Assembly (NCBI RefSeq): GCF_005048205.1
Contig: NZ_SUMF01000020.1
Coordinates: forward strand, 1 to 64,000
DNA: 64,000 bases
DNA from: Chitiniphilus eburneus
GTDB taxonomy: Bacteria; Pseudomonadota; Gammaproteobacteria; Burkholderiales; Chitinibacteraceae
Direction: 5' to 3'
Below, one piece after another: positions 1 through 8,778 of the stretch (positions are counted from its first letter, which is position 1; the number at the start of each line of letters is the position of its first letter). The notes beneath the pieces are model-generated. The model had not been told where the DNA came from and made no database searches. It saw only the letters and a program-made list of their open reading frames with translations. The translations under genes and the position numbers were made by a program.

Positions 1-2
1 GC

Positions 3-128
3 GCCAACTCGGGCACCGTCGGCGCCTGGGTGGAGCGCGACGTCAGCCGCATCCGCCTCGGGCTGGATGTGCAGCAGCGTGAGGGCGGCGATATGGACGT
101 GCGCGTGCGCGCGGGGTGGGTGTTCTGA
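3..128 (+). CDS. C-terminal end of a phage protein (partial)
   Basis: The reading frame is open from the window edge and gives the last 41 residues of a protein ending in GWVF. No domain can be recognised in so short a piece. Its TGA shares a base with the ATG of the next gene (TGATG), the same coupling seen between later genes in this block, so it belongs to the same prophage virion operon. The start lies outside the window. Confidence 0.6.
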   Translation, partial: ANSGTVGAWVERDVSRIRLGLDVQQREGGDMDVRVRAGWVF

Positions 129-1297
129 TGCGACGCGCCGACCTGACCTACCGGGGGTTCCGCGGCGTCCACAATGCATCGCCACCCGAGGAACTGCCCG
201 CCGGTTACGTGGCGGACGCGCTGGATGGCTGCTTTACCCAAGCCGGGGTCTTTGAGGCGCTGCCGGCCATGGTGGCATGGGGCGGCGCGGCGACGAGGGC
301 CAGCTTTTGCCGTGGCCGCGTGCAATTGGTGCTGGCCGAGAATGGCGAACTGCATCGCCTTGACGATGGCCAGGTACTGGCAACGGAACTGACCGGCGAC
401 TGGCTGGCCGGCGATGTACTGGCCGATGCGACCTATCTCACCGATGGCCAGCGCATGCTGCGGATCGATGCCGACGGTGCGCGGCCATGGACCGTTGATG
501 CGCCGCTGCCGCAGGCCGAGTGCGTGACCGGTTCCATCCCGCCCGGCCAGTACGAGTTGGGGGCGACCTGGGTGCTGGCAGATGGCCGCGAGAGCCATGC
601 CGAGCCATTCCGCGTCCTGTTCGACGTTCCGGGAGGCCTGGCACTGCGCCATACCGTGCCGCCACCGCTGACCGCCGTGGCCGCACGCGTCTATCTCACT
701 ACCCAGGATGGGACCGAGCTGTTCCTGCGCGGCACCTGGCCGATCGATCTGCCCGAATTTCGCCTGATCGCCTTGGGCGATGCTGGCCCGGTGCTGGAAA
801 CGGCCGGGCTACGACCGCTCCCCGCTGGTAGGGCTGTGGCGGTGTGGGGTGCGCGACTGGCGGTGGCCGTCGATGACACGGTGGTGGTGTCCGCGCCGTA
901 TCTGCCGCACCTGTGGAGCACGCTCGGCTACCGGCTCGAACACCCGGTCACCGCGCTGGCCGGGCTGCGTGCCGGGTTGCTGGTGGCGACCTCGAGTGGC
1001 CTGTGGCTGCTGACCGGCGACGATGCCGCACAGGCCACCCTCGTGCGCCTAGCATGGGTATCCGTGCACCACCAGAACCCGACCCCGCTCGGCCCGCAGC
1101 AATTGCGCCACGGCGACGGCTGGCTGCCCGAAGGCGTGCTGCTGGTCGCCGAGTCCGGCGTGCTGCACGTCTCCGAGGACGGCACCGTCACCAATCTCAC
1201 CGCCGACGTTTACACCTTCCCCGCGGGACGCCGCGCCGCCGGGGCCATGGTCACCCTGTCCCGCGGCTGGCAATTCATCTTTTCGATCGAGGAATAA
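128..1297 (+). CDS. Phage virion protein, beta-rich, possibly propeller-like
   Basis: A 389-residue protein. I chose the ATG at 128 because it overlaps the upstream stop as TGATG; an in-frame ATG at 116 would overlap the upstream gene more. There is no signal peptide or membrane segment. The sequence is full of short beta-type blocks (such as GLWLLTGDD, GVLHVSEDG and VVVSAPYLPHLW) that recall propeller blades, but I do not recognise a named family. It is followed 3 bp later by the next gene. The context, five or more coupled collinear genes with no enzymes, says structural or tail-associated virion protein. Function beyond that is not known. Confidence 0.6.
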   Translation: MRRADLTYRGFRGVHNASPPEELPAGYVADALDGCFTQAGVFEALPAMVAWGGAATRASFCRGRVQLVLAENGELHRLDDGQVLATELTGDWLAGDVLADATYLTDGQRMLRIDADGARPWTVDAPLPQAECVTGSIPPGQYELGATWVLADGRESHAEPFRVLFDVPGGLALRHTVPPPLTAVAARVYLTTQDGTELFLRGTWPIDLPEFRLIALGDAGPVLETAGLRPLPAGRAVAVWGARLAVAVDDTVVVSAPYLPHLWSTLGYRLEHPVTALAGLRAGLLVATSSGLWLLTGDDAAQATLVRLAWVSVHHQNPTPLGPQQLRHGDGWLPEGVLLVAESGVLHVSEDGTVTNLTADVYTFPAGRRAAGAMVTLSRGWQFIFSIEE

Positions 1298-1300
1298 CCC

Positions 1301-2077
1301 ATGGCACTCAAGCTCAATACCCATCTGCGTCAGTTTCTCGCCTGCGGCGGCTCGTTGCAGCAGGCGCTGCGTGGCGGCGAGATCCGCATCTACGGCAGTT
1401 CGCGCCCGGCCAACGCCGATCTGGCGCCCGGCGCCGCGCCGTTGGCGGTCATCACCGCGGCCGGTGCGGTGCGCGTGGCCGAGGTGTGCCCGACTGGCAC
1501 CCTCACCCTCGGCGGCAGCGCTGGCAGCCTGACGTCGGTGACCCACGATGGCAAGGAGGTGCTGGGCGCGACAGTGGAGTTCGCCGGTGATCTGGCCACC
1601 ACGGCGGGGCTGGTGGCGCAGCAGATCAACGCCAGCCAGGCGGTGCCAGTGGTGTATGCCACCGCCAGCGGTCCCGCCATCACCCTCCACGCCATGCCGG
1701 GCGTCGGCGCCAGCGGCAATGCCAAGGTGGTCGCCGCCACTGCCGGTGGCGGTCTGACGGCCACCACGGCCAATATGGCCGGTGGCGTCAATGCGGCCAA
1801 CGGGTTGCTGTATGGCGCCGCCACCGCCGGTGCGCTGCCCAAACTGGCCACCCAGGTATGGTCCGGCACCGCGCTGGCCGGTGGCACGGCAGTGTGGGCG
1901 CGTGCGGTCGGTGCCGTGGCCGACGACGACACCGCCAATCCGACCCACCCGCGCATCTTCCGCATCGACGGCTCGTTCGGCGTGGGCAGCGGGGATTTTC
2001 AGGGGGCGACCACGACGGTGGTCAACGGTGCGCCGCAGACCATCGTCGGCGGCTCGTTCGTGATGGGCGGCGCCTGA
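1301..2077 (+). CDS. Phage virion protein, Ala/Gly/Thr-rich
   Basis: A 258-residue protein that starts 3 bp after the previous stop. It is rich in Ala, Gly, Thr and Val, with alternating blocks such as TAAGAVRVAEV and VVAATAGGGLTATTANMAGG, the composition of beta-structured phage tail or fibre proteins. Two stretches in the middle (about residues 85-140) suggest repeated strands. No signal peptide, transmembrane segment or catalytic motif is seen. I cannot name the family; the role as a virion component comes from its position in the coupled operon. Confidence 0.6.
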   Translation: MALKLNTHLRQFLACGGSLQQALRGGEIRIYGSSRPANADLAPGAAPLAVITAAGAVRVAEVCPTGTLTLGGSAGSLTSVTHDGKEVLGATVEFAGDLATTAGLVAQQINASQAVPVVYATASGPAITLHAMPGVGASGNAKVVAATAGGGLTATTANMAGGVNAANGLLYGAATAGALPKLATQVWSGTALAGGTAVWARAVGAVADDDTANPTHPRIFRIDGSFGVGSGDFQGATTTVVNGAPQTIVGGSFVMGGA

Positions 2078-2087
2078 GGAGTCGGCT

Positions 2088-3101
2088 ATGAGCGATGCGC
2101 CGCCGGTGGAGCCCAACCCTATCACCCTGGCCGGCACCACGCCGGAGCCAACCGGGCAGTGGGAGGTGCTGCCGGCCAACCTCCAGCGCTACACCCTGGC
2201 GGCCGCCATCGATCCGCCCACTGCGGCTTGGTCCAGCTATGGCTGGTTGCTCAGCGCGGCGGTGCCGGCGCCCACCTGGGATAGTGGGATGCACCTGGCC
2301 GGAGAGATGCCGGGCATGGTGGGCGCTTTCGAGGTGGTGGCTACCAGCCAGTGGGTGATCCAGGGCACGGTTCCTGGACCGTCGGCGTCGTTTGTCGGCA
2401 CTGCCGGCAGCCTGTTTCTGCTCGCAGGGTTGATTCCCGCGGCGCAGGGTGCGATCGAACTGGTGGCCGGGGCGCAGTGGCGGATCGCCGCGCAACTGCC
2501 GGCGCCGTCGGGCGCATTCGACGTTGCGGGGCGCCAGGAACTGACCCTGGCGGGCGTGTTGCCGCCGCCGGGCGCCGAGTTCATCACCGCCGCCACCGTT
2601 CAATATGCCTTCGCCGGCGAAGTGCCCGTGCCGCTGGGCTGGCTGCGGTTTCGCGCCACGCTGCGGCGCCATGGCTATCTGATGGGCCCGTCTGGCGCCA
2701 TCGCCCGGCACTCGCTCGATGCGACAGGTTACGCCGTCGTCGCCGGTGGCACGGTGCTGGCACTCGGTCCCAGTAACCGCACGCTGGATGGTGCCAATCA
2801 TGCCGCCGCGATGCTGCTGACGGCAGCCACCGATTTCGACCTGGCGGCGACCAAGACCGTGCGCGAGGTGTTCATCGATGCCGATCTCGATGCCGACCTT
2901 GATCTGGCTAGCATCGTCGATGGGCGGGAATACGCCTATCGCGTGGCCTACCACCCCAACAACCATACCCAGCGCATCACCCTCGGCCGTGGCGCGCGCG
3001 GGCGACGCTGGCAACTGCGGCTGACCGGGACCGGCGGCGCGATGCACCTGCGCGCGCTCGACGTGCTGGTCGGCGTGTCCAACACCAGGAGATCCAAATA
3101 A
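2088..3101 (+). CDS. Phage virion protein with about nine 21-residue repeats
   Basis: A 337-residue protein. Residues about 10-205 are a tandem array of roughly 21-residue units of the form xLAGxLPxPxGxFxV followed by a short hydrophobic tail. Examples are LAGEMPGMVGAFEVV, LAGLIPAAQGAIELV, LAGVLPPPGAEF and FAGEVPVPLGWLRF. The rest (about 210-337) is a different globular part. Such regular Pro/Gly-punctuated units suggest a beta-solenoid or stacked-strand fibre. Start and stop couple it to its neighbours: its TAA overlaps the ATG of the next gene as TAATG. Family not recognised; likely a tail or fibre-associated protein. Confidence 0.6.
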   Translation: MSDAPPVEPNPITLAGTTPEPTGQWEVLPANLQRYTLAAAIDPPTAAWSSYGWLLSAAVPAPTWDSGMHLAGEMPGMVGAFEVVATSQWVIQGTVPGPSASFVGTAGSLFLLAGLIPAAQGAIELVAGAQWRIAAQLPAPSGAFDVAGRQELTLAGVLPPPGAEFITAATVQYAFAGEVPVPLGWLRFRATLRRHGYLMGPSGAIARHSLDATGYAVVAGGTVLALGPSNRTLDGANHAAAMLLTAATDFDLAATKTVREVFIDADLDADLDLASIVDGREYAYRVAYHPNNHTQRITLGRGARGRRWQLRLTGTGGAMHLRALDVLVGVSNTRRSK

Positions 3102-4789
3102 TGGCCGATCCCGGCAGCATCATCGATGGCGCCCAGACCTCGCTGGCAGCGATCTCGGGCCAGATCACCACTGCGGCTTCGCAGATCCAGTCGGTGGCGA
3201 CCAGCCCGCCGATCTTCGTGCCGGGCGAGTTCCGCCAGTTCGTGCCGTCGTTCACCCCGGGCGTGCTCAATCTGCAACGGCAGGAGATCGACGCGTTTAA
3301 GCCGGCCAACGGCGGTAATCCCCTGGATGGCGTGACATTCCCCGCCGAGCTGCCGGTAGCGCCGCAGACCACCGCGCCCACTATGCCGAACCTGGTGCCG
3401 ATGGGCGAGGTGGAGGCCCCCATCGTGTACGACGTTGGCCTGCCCAACGCGCCCGCGGTTTCGTTCGGTGCCCGGCCGGATGCGCTCGCGCTCAGCATTC
3501 CCGGCGCGCCGACCGTGCTGCTCACCGATCTGGATCCCGAGGCGTACCGGCTGGCCGACGACTTGCCGCCGGTACCACATTTTGCGGTGGGTGACGTCGA
3601 GCGCGAGTTTGAGATGGCGCTGACCGAACAGGAATTCGCTGGCTGGTTGCAGGCGCTGTGGCGCGGCGACAACCTGGACGACGGCCACCGGCTGTTCGAG
3701 GCCGGGCGTGATCGCCTGGTGCGCGAGGGCGCGCGGACCATCGACGACGTGGCGAACCAGTTCAGCGCGCGCGGGCTGCGCGTCGCCTCGCCGTTGCTGG
3801 CGGGCGCCCTGGCCGAGGTCGGGCGCGCTACCGCTGGTGCCGTGGCCGAACTGAACCGTGATCTCACCCTCAAGCGCGCCGATCAGTTGCAGCAGCAGCA
3901 ATTGCAGGTGACGGCGACCGGCCTGCAATTCATCGACCTGCTCAAGCGCTACGCCGCAATGGCCATGGAACGCGCCTTGCAGGTACAGCGCATGCAGATC
4001 GAGGCGGCCCAGGCGCAACTGGCCTACGCAGTGCAGCGCTACAACGCCCGCAACGAACAGCTACGCACGGTGCTGGCCGCCTACACCGAAGACCGGCAGA
4101 CCGCGCTGGGGCGCATCGAGGTCTACGCGCAGCAGATCCAGGCCGAACGCCTCAAGGTCGATATCAATGCCCAGCAGTTGCAGGCCTGGGAGGCCGAGCT
4201 GCGCGCCGAGCAGATGAAGGTACAGCTCTACAGCGAGCTGATGCGCGGGGTGCAACTGGTGACCGAAGTGAATCGGTCGCGCGTCGATGTCTATCGCGCC
4301 AAGGTCGAGGCCGAGGCGACCCGTTATTCACAGAACGAGCTGAATGTGCGGCTTTACGAAGCCCTGTGGCGCGGCGAACAGAGCAAGGCCAGCGTGTTCG
4401 GCGAGCAGGTGCGGGCCCATGCCGCCGCGGTGCAGGCGGCGAGCGCCCAGGTCGATGCCAGGACCAGCGCATTGCGTGCTGAGGTGGCGGCCTACGAGGC
4501 GTATGTGCAGGGGGCGCAGGCCAACAATCAAACAGAGGTGCAAGCGGCCCAGCTCACCGTCGAACAGGATCGGCTGCGCGCTGAACTCGACCGTACCCTG
4601 GCCACTGCGCTGATGCAGTACAACCAGGTGCTGGCGCAGCAGGAAGGTCAGGTGCGGGCCACGGCGATTTCGGGGTACGAGGGCCGGATCAGCGCCCTGG
4701 CCGCCGCGATGCAGACGCTGGGTGGCGCGGCCGGCGCGGCATCCTCTGCCATCGCTGGGGTGGCGCAGGTGACGGAGTTCAAGTTCTGA
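3101..4789 (+). CDS. Phage virion protein with long coiled coil
   Basis: A 562-residue protein. Residues 1 to about 150 are Pro-rich and non-helical. From about residue 160 to 530 the sequence is almost wholly helical with many Gln, Ala, Glu and Arg (for example QLQQQQLQV and QQIQAERLKVDINAQQLQ), typical of a long coiled coil. The C-terminus is Gly/Ala-rich and ends in TEFKF. Coiled-coil proteins at this place in phage operons are usually tail, tape-like or ejection-associated components, but no named family is evident. Its TGA overlaps the next ATG. Confidence 0.6.
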   Translation: MADPGSIIDGAQTSLAAISGQITTAASQIQSVATSPPIFVPGEFRQFVPSFTPGVLNLQRQEIDAFKPANGGNPLDGVTFPAELPVAPQTTAPTMPNLVPMGEVEAPIVYDVGLPNAPAVSFGARPDALALSIPGAPTVLLTDLDPEAYRLADDLPPVPHFAVGDVEREFEMALTEQEFAGWLQALWRGDNLDDGHRLFEAGRDRLVREGARTIDDVANQFSARGLRVASPLLAGALAEVGRATAGAVAELNRDLTLKRADQLQQQQLQVTATGLQFIDLLKRYAAMAMERALQVQRMQIEAAQAQLAYAVQRYNARNEQLRTVLAAYTEDRQTALGRIEVYAQQIQAERLKVDINAQQLQAWEAELRAEQMKVQLYSELMRGVQLVTEVNRSRVDVYRAKVEAEATRYSQNELNVRLYEALWRGEQSKASVFGEQVRAHAAAVQAASAQVDARTSALRAEVAAYEAYVQGAQANNQTEVQAAQLTVEQDRLRAELDRTLATALMQYNQVLAQQEGQVRATAISGYEGRISALAAAMQTLGGAAGAASSAIAGVAQVTEFKF

Positions 4790-6828
4790 TGCCCAGGATC
4801 CTGGTATTGGGCGGTGTGCAGGCCACCCGCGCCCACGTGCGAGGCGTCGCGCAGACCGTCCTGCTGGGCAACCCGCGCTTTACCGGCGTGCGACGGCTGG
4901 CGTTCAGCGGCGAGTCGGCCGTGCTGCGCTTCCACCAAGGGCAGTGCGTGGCGCAGATCCAGGGGGCTGGTCAGGCGCTGGCGTTTGGTGACGCCGATCC
5001 GGGCGGCGTGGTCGGCAAACCCTACAGCTTGCCCTTCGGCAGCGTAGTGGTGGGCCCGGTCCGCGAGCATACCCAGGCCACGGCGGGGCCGTTCGCCAAG
5101 GGCGCTGCCTACTGCACCAGCGACTGGCTGGTGGACCAGACGCCGATCAACAACGCCTATCAGCAATATGTCCCCCTGAGCGCCGCCAGCAGCATGACGC
5201 GCGGCCTGATCCATCTGCACACCGAAGATCGCAGCACCCAGTTCGCGATCAGCACCGCTGGCATCGTCACCGCCGACGGCGAGGTGGTGCAGCTACCGCA
5301 GACGTTTTTCGAGGCGCCGAATTACTACTACGCGCTCAGCGCGGTGTGGGGCACTGCGGCAGATGGCACGCCGGTGCAGGCAGCCATCGCGGTCGGTAAT
5401 AACATTTTCGGTGCGGCGTCAGTCTCCCTGGCCAGTGCTGATGGTGCGAAGGCGCTTATCCCAGTCCTCTCCTATCCAGGTCCTGGTTTCATGGTGTTGG
5501 GGCACTGCATGCAGCGCGGCGTGCATACGCTCGGGGTTGCACTACAGCAGGGGACCAGTACGACCACCTCGCTGCAATCGCGCAGCACGCAGCGCTACCC
5601 CCAAACAGACGTCAACGGCATGATCGCGACTTTGGAAGTGCATACCGACAGCTCGTCCATGAGTGCCGACGGCACGCTGCTGGGCAGGATATGCCGCAGC
5701 GTCGTGCCGCATGGAGACCTTACCGGCACCCAATTCACCATCGCCGAGATGCCGCCCTACATCCTGTCCGCTGTGGATGCGATCAAAGGAGTGGTGTCTG
5801 ACTTTTTGCCACCGGACGGATTTGAAGATACGCCGGCGCTGGTAGCCGAACGTGATGCCTGGGTGGCCGATGCCCAGGCCGCAATCGCCGGCACGCCCGC
5901 CACAGTCAGCGTCAACAGTTGCAGCTTGCCCCCGGCAGTGTTTGCCTTCGCCGACTCCACCTGGATGCCGCAGGCCCCGCAACACACCCCGTTACGCTGG
6001 GTGACTCAGCTCGCTTATCCGTTGACCATCGCCAACCATACCTACGGCGTGAGTTATGGCGCACCCACCTCGGTGGTGCAGGATCTGCTCGATGCAGATC
6101 GACAACTGATCTTTGCCGGGGTCTGCTACGGTCTGGCATCGTTGCTGCCCGATGGGGACTTCGCCGGCGTCACGCTCTGGACCAGTGGTGCACCACGTGG
6201 CGCACAGATACCCACCCCGCTGATCGAGCCCCCGCGCTTCGCGCTGGTGCCCGATGACCAAGCCAACACAGCGCTGGATCGTATGCAGCACGCCAATGTG
6301 CTGGTCACCCGCTATGGCGCCACCTGGGAGCCCAGCCTCTACATGGTGGTACCTGCCAGTGAATGGGAGAACGACTACCCGCGCGCCTACTATCCCTTCA
6401 ACCCCTGGGCCCAGCAACTGATCTGCCGGCAGCGGATCGACGATGGCTGGTACTGCACCGCACTGCTGATCGGCAACCGGCTCAGCAAGTGGTCTAGCCC
6501 GGCCGACATCGGCTGCCACGGCTTCCTGCTCGACACCGATGGGGCCATGAAACCCCTGAAAATGCAGCTCAGCAATGCTGACGGAGTGCACGATGCCTGG
6601 GTGCTGGGGCAGTTCACTTCACCGGCCGGAGAAACGCTACTGGTGGTGACGCCGCCTTACCAGCAACCCGCAGGCTTCCCGGCGCCGCTGCTACTCGCCG
6701 CGCGCCCGTTCATGGCGCTACCCGACACGGGGCCCCACGCATTGAGCGGCCTGCCTTTACGCTCGGTGGGTGGTTTCGGTGAACTCGATATCACCACGAT
6801 CAACTGGATTCACCATGTGTGGGCGTAG
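4789..6828 (+). CDS. Large phage virion protein, possibly receptor-facing
   Basis: A 679-residue protein, the last of the coupled virion block. It is aromatic-rich (many Tyr, Trp and Pro, for example NYYYALSAVWG, YYPFNPWAQQ and a C-terminal INWIHHVWA), with no membrane segment or catalytic motif that I can identify. Aromatic-rich large proteins at the end of a tail operon often face the host or bind glycans, but this is inference from position and composition only. The start is fixed by the TGATG overlap. About 220 bp without a clear gene follow. Confidence 0.55.
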   Translation: MPRILVLGGVQATRAHVRGVAQTVLLGNPRFTGVRRLAFSGESAVLRFHQGQCVAQIQGAGQALAFGDADPGGVVGKPYSLPFGSVVVGPVREHTQATAGPFAKGAAYCTSDWLVDQTPINNAYQQYVPLSAASSMTRGLIHLHTEDRSTQFAISTAGIVTADGEVVQLPQTFFEAPNYYYALSAVWGTAADGTPVQAAIAVGNNIFGAASVSLASADGAKALIPVLSYPGPGFMVLGHCMQRGVHTLGVALQQGTSTTTSLQSRSTQRYPQTDVNGMIATLEVHTDSSSMSADGTLLGRICRSVVPHGDLTGTQFTIAEMPPYILSAVDAIKGVVSDFLPPDGFEDTPALVAERDAWVADAQAAIAGTPATVSVNSCSLPPAVFAFADSTWMPQAPQHTPLRWVTQLAYPLTIANHTYGVSYGAPTSVVQDLLDADRQLIFAGVCYGLASLLPDGDFAGVTLWTSGAPRGAQIPTPLIEPPRFALVPDDQANTALDRMQHANVLVTRYGATWEPSLYMVVPASEWENDYPRAYYPFNPWAQQLICRQRIDDGWYCTALLIGNRLSKWSSPADIGCHGFLLDTDGAMKPLKMQLSNADGVHDAWVLGQFTSPAGETLLVVTPPYQQPAGFPAPLLLAARPFMALPDTGPHALSGLPLRSVGGFGELDITTINWIHHVWA

Positions 6829-7050
6829 ACCAATCCGGCGACGGTGAACTGCACAGCGGTGGGCTAGGGAATTTTGCGACCGAGGTCGGCATAACTTTTG
6901 GAACGGGTAGGAGACACTGCATTCACGGTGATCGCCCCCCATGACTTATGCCGCGCGAGTGAAGCAGTGCAGTGCTGGTATGGGAAGGGGGAAGCGCAGA
7001 ATCACCATTGTCCGCAACCACCTCCACAACAAAAAGCCGAGGACCCAGCC

Positions 7051-7323
7051 ATGACCAGCACCAACCCCATCAACCGCGCCACGCTTTGTGCGATGGCCAG
7101 TCGCCGCTACGACGCTGCCAACATCGCCCACCGATACGCATGCATGATGGCCACCACAATCAACGTGATTACCAAGCTGCACCAAGCCGGTGATCCGCTA
7201 TTGGGACCCATGCTTGATGTGGCGGGTTGGCTCACCGAGGATGTAGAGCACTGCTTTGCTAGTGAGCTTGATGAGGCACAGTTGCAGATGGGGAAGCTTG
7301 GGAACGAAGGCCTCGCCTCATAA
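7051..7323 (+). CDS. Small phage protein, unknown
   Basis: A 90-residue protein. I use the ATG at 7051, since the upstream in-frame extension to 6898 has no ribosome-binding site and reads poorly. It is helical with Met- and Cys-containing segments (ATLCAMASRRYD, ACMMATTINVITKLH) and an acidic C-terminus. No family is recognised. It closes the left virion block and is followed 5 bp later by a convergent minus-strand gene, which marks the left edge of the accessory region. Confidence 0.5.
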   Translation: MTSTNPINRATLCAMASRRYDAANIAHRYACMMATTINVITKLHQAGDPLLGPMLDVAGWLTEDVEHCFASELDEAQLQMGKLGNEGLAS

Positions 7324-7328
7324 AGGGG

Positions 7329-7652
7329 TCACATCGAACGGTTGTCACCACACAGCAGACAGCGATAGTGCAGGCTGTATCGCCCGCTGCGAAGTTCAGT
7401 AGGCCCGCCGCAGGTCCAGCAGGCGTTGTCGGTGCCCCTATGTTGCAACCACAAACGCCAAGTACCACGCAGCAGGAGATACAGAGAGCAGAGCAGAAGG
7501 CCAATTGTGGCCCAGTGCGCAAACGCGGCCATGCCAGCAACGTACTGGGATGCAGCAAGAAGGCGGCCAAGGTGTGATGTTCCCAGGCTGAGAAGCATGA
7601 GCATCACTGGAGGTGCAAATTGGCGAAGCAGAATCTTGGTGATGAGGTCCAT
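7329..7652 (-). CDS. Small membrane protein with C-terminal zinc ribbon
   Basis: A 107-residue protein starting at the ATG at 7652 (MDLITKILL); an upstream extension to 7739 is possible but lacks hydrophobic or domain support. Two hydrophobic segments (about residues 12-28 and 38-62) precede a C-terminal CxxC...CxxC pair (CWTCGG and CLLCGD), a zinc-ribbon pattern expected on the cytoplasmic side. No family name. A small inner-membrane protein in a prophage accessory region could act in superinfection exclusion, but nothing in the sequence proves that. Confidence 0.5.
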   Translation of the reverse strand: MDLITKILLRQFAPPVMLMLLSLGTSHLGRLLAASQYVAGMAAFAHWATIGLLLCSLYLLLRGTWRLWLQHRGTDNACWTCGGPTELRSGRYSLHYRCLLCGDNRSM

Positions 7653-8021
7653 TGGGCTGAGTGAGGCTGTCGGCGGGTTGTTTACGCAGGGATGCCTGAT
7701 GAATAGAATGAAACCGCAGTATAGAGTCCGGCGTTGCATGCCGTGGCCCGAATCTCTGATCCGTTGCCGCTCGGCCTTCTGGCCCAGCGGCTTTTTTTGC
7801 TCGCCGGAACAGTTCTTGGTTAGGCGAGGCCGTACCCTGTCGAAAAGTGCCCATTCATGAGACCGTAGAGGGCTTCTGCTGAGCTTCCCCGTGTACGTAG
7901 GTTTCAGTGTAGTTGATCAATTGGGCCAGCTGACACTGGCCGTTCCTTCCACGATCCTGTGATTGTGGTCTGCGGCTGAGCTATCATGAGTGCGGTGGTT
8001 AACTTACAAGGGGGGTATGAA
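7653..8021. other. Gene-free stretch between virion block and cargo
   Basis: I see no convincing gene here. It holds the upstream region of the minus-strand membrane gene and a GC-rich hairpin followed by T residues near 7770-7800 (CTTCTGGCCCAGCGGC then a run of T), which could end transcription. Base composition drops toward the right, at the border of the AT-rich cargo. Confidence 0.4.
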
Positions 8022-8459
8022 ATGAAAATTCAAGAGCAAGATCAATTCCACGGCGCAGCACTTACCCAAATTGTCGAACACTTATCTTTCAAAGCACTGA
8101 ATCGAGCTAGCGAAAAGTATGGTCACTATCTTGTGAATACTGATCGTCATGTCTTTGCGAAATATAGTACAGCTACGCACTCACCTTGGAGTTTTTCCTT
8201 TAAGTTGAATGATCTTGAGGCAATTCAAGCTGAAATTGACGCTCAAAACATCGTTTTTTTGTGTCTCGTTTGCGGCACTACTACTGTTTGCGCACTAAAT
8301 GAAGATGAGTTCTCAAAATTAATTGATCTCCGTTCCCCCACATCACAATGGATACGTGTCGAAGTGCCATTGCGCGGGAGTTGCCATGTTTCCGGAAGCC
8401 TTGGGGCCTTAAAGCACACCGTTCCGCATAATTCGTTTCCAGTAAAAGTTTTCGCGTGA
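8022..8459 (+). CDS. AT-rich cargo protein of unknown function
   Basis: A 145-residue soluble protein. The ATG at 8022 has a strong purine-rich ribosome-binding site (AAGGGGGG at 8009-8016); an ATG at 7986 is in frame but has none. The gene is clearly more AT-rich than the virion genes, a sign of separate acquisition. The core reads as alternating strands (GHYLVNTDRHVFAKYST, VFLCLVCGTTTVCAL) and ends in PHNSFPVKVF. The DRHVFAKYS stretch could be read as a degenerate nuclease-like D..K motif, but this is weak. No family is recognised. The 60-bp repeat follows 69 bp after the stop. Confidence 0.55.
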   Translation: MKIQEQDQFHGAALTQIVEHLSFKALNRASEKYGHYLVNTDRHVFAKYSTATHSPWSFSFKLNDLEAIQAEIDAQNIVFLCLVCGTTTVCALNEDEFSKLIDLRSPTSQWIRVEVPLRGSCHVSGSLGALKHTVPHNSFPVKVFA

Positions 8460-8528
8460 CATCAACCCGGCAAATTAAGCAAGCCTTGTACCTACGGTGC
8501 CAATATCGATTGAGGCTTTACTTGTGCA

Positions 8529-8588
8529 TGCCCGATATCTACAACGATTCGATACGATATAAATGTTGCGCCCCGCTGATGCGGGGCG
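8529..8588 (+). repeat. 60-bp intergenic repeat, copy 1
   Basis: First of four copies, all on the plus strand and all exactly 60 bp from TGYCC to the end of a hairpin. Here the left block is TGCCCGATATCTAC, the middle GATTCGATACGATA and the right end the hairpin GCCCCGCTGATGCGGGGC. Copies 1 and 3 remain similar for about 40 bp beyond (TYGTTTGTAGCTGCCRAG). In this copy the extension includes a true terminator, AGCCCGCACTTGCGGGCT plus a T run, at 8608-8630. Confidence 0.8.
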
Positions 8589-8607
8589 TTCTTGTTTGTA
8601 GCTGCCG

Positions 8608-8630
8608 AGCCCGCACTTGCGGGCTTTTTT
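8608..8630 (+). terminator. Rho-independent terminator
   Basis: AGCCCGC, loop ACTT, GCGGGCT, followed by TTTTT. It lies after the 60-bp repeat and ends transcription between the AT-rich gene ending at 8459 and the nucleotidyltransferase-like gene starting at 8779. Confidence 0.75.
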
Positions 8631-8778
8631 CATGTGTACGCAATGCCCATGAAGAAGAGTTTAGCAAGGCGAATTTATTGAGGGTAATCAATAAATTGCC
8701 ACGGCAAACGATCGCTCAGCATTTATCGTGAAAGCTCCAACAAAAGTGTATGACTTTCAGATGCTGAGGAGGTTTTTT

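Noticed and set aside
8456-8731. A 91-codon plus-strand frame with many Cys (CCAPLMRGVLVCSC)
   Set aside because: It runs straight through the 60-bp repeat and a terminator hairpin. The APLMRG part is only the translation of GCCCCGCTGATGCGGGGC, and copy 3 of the repeat has stop codons in the same frame.
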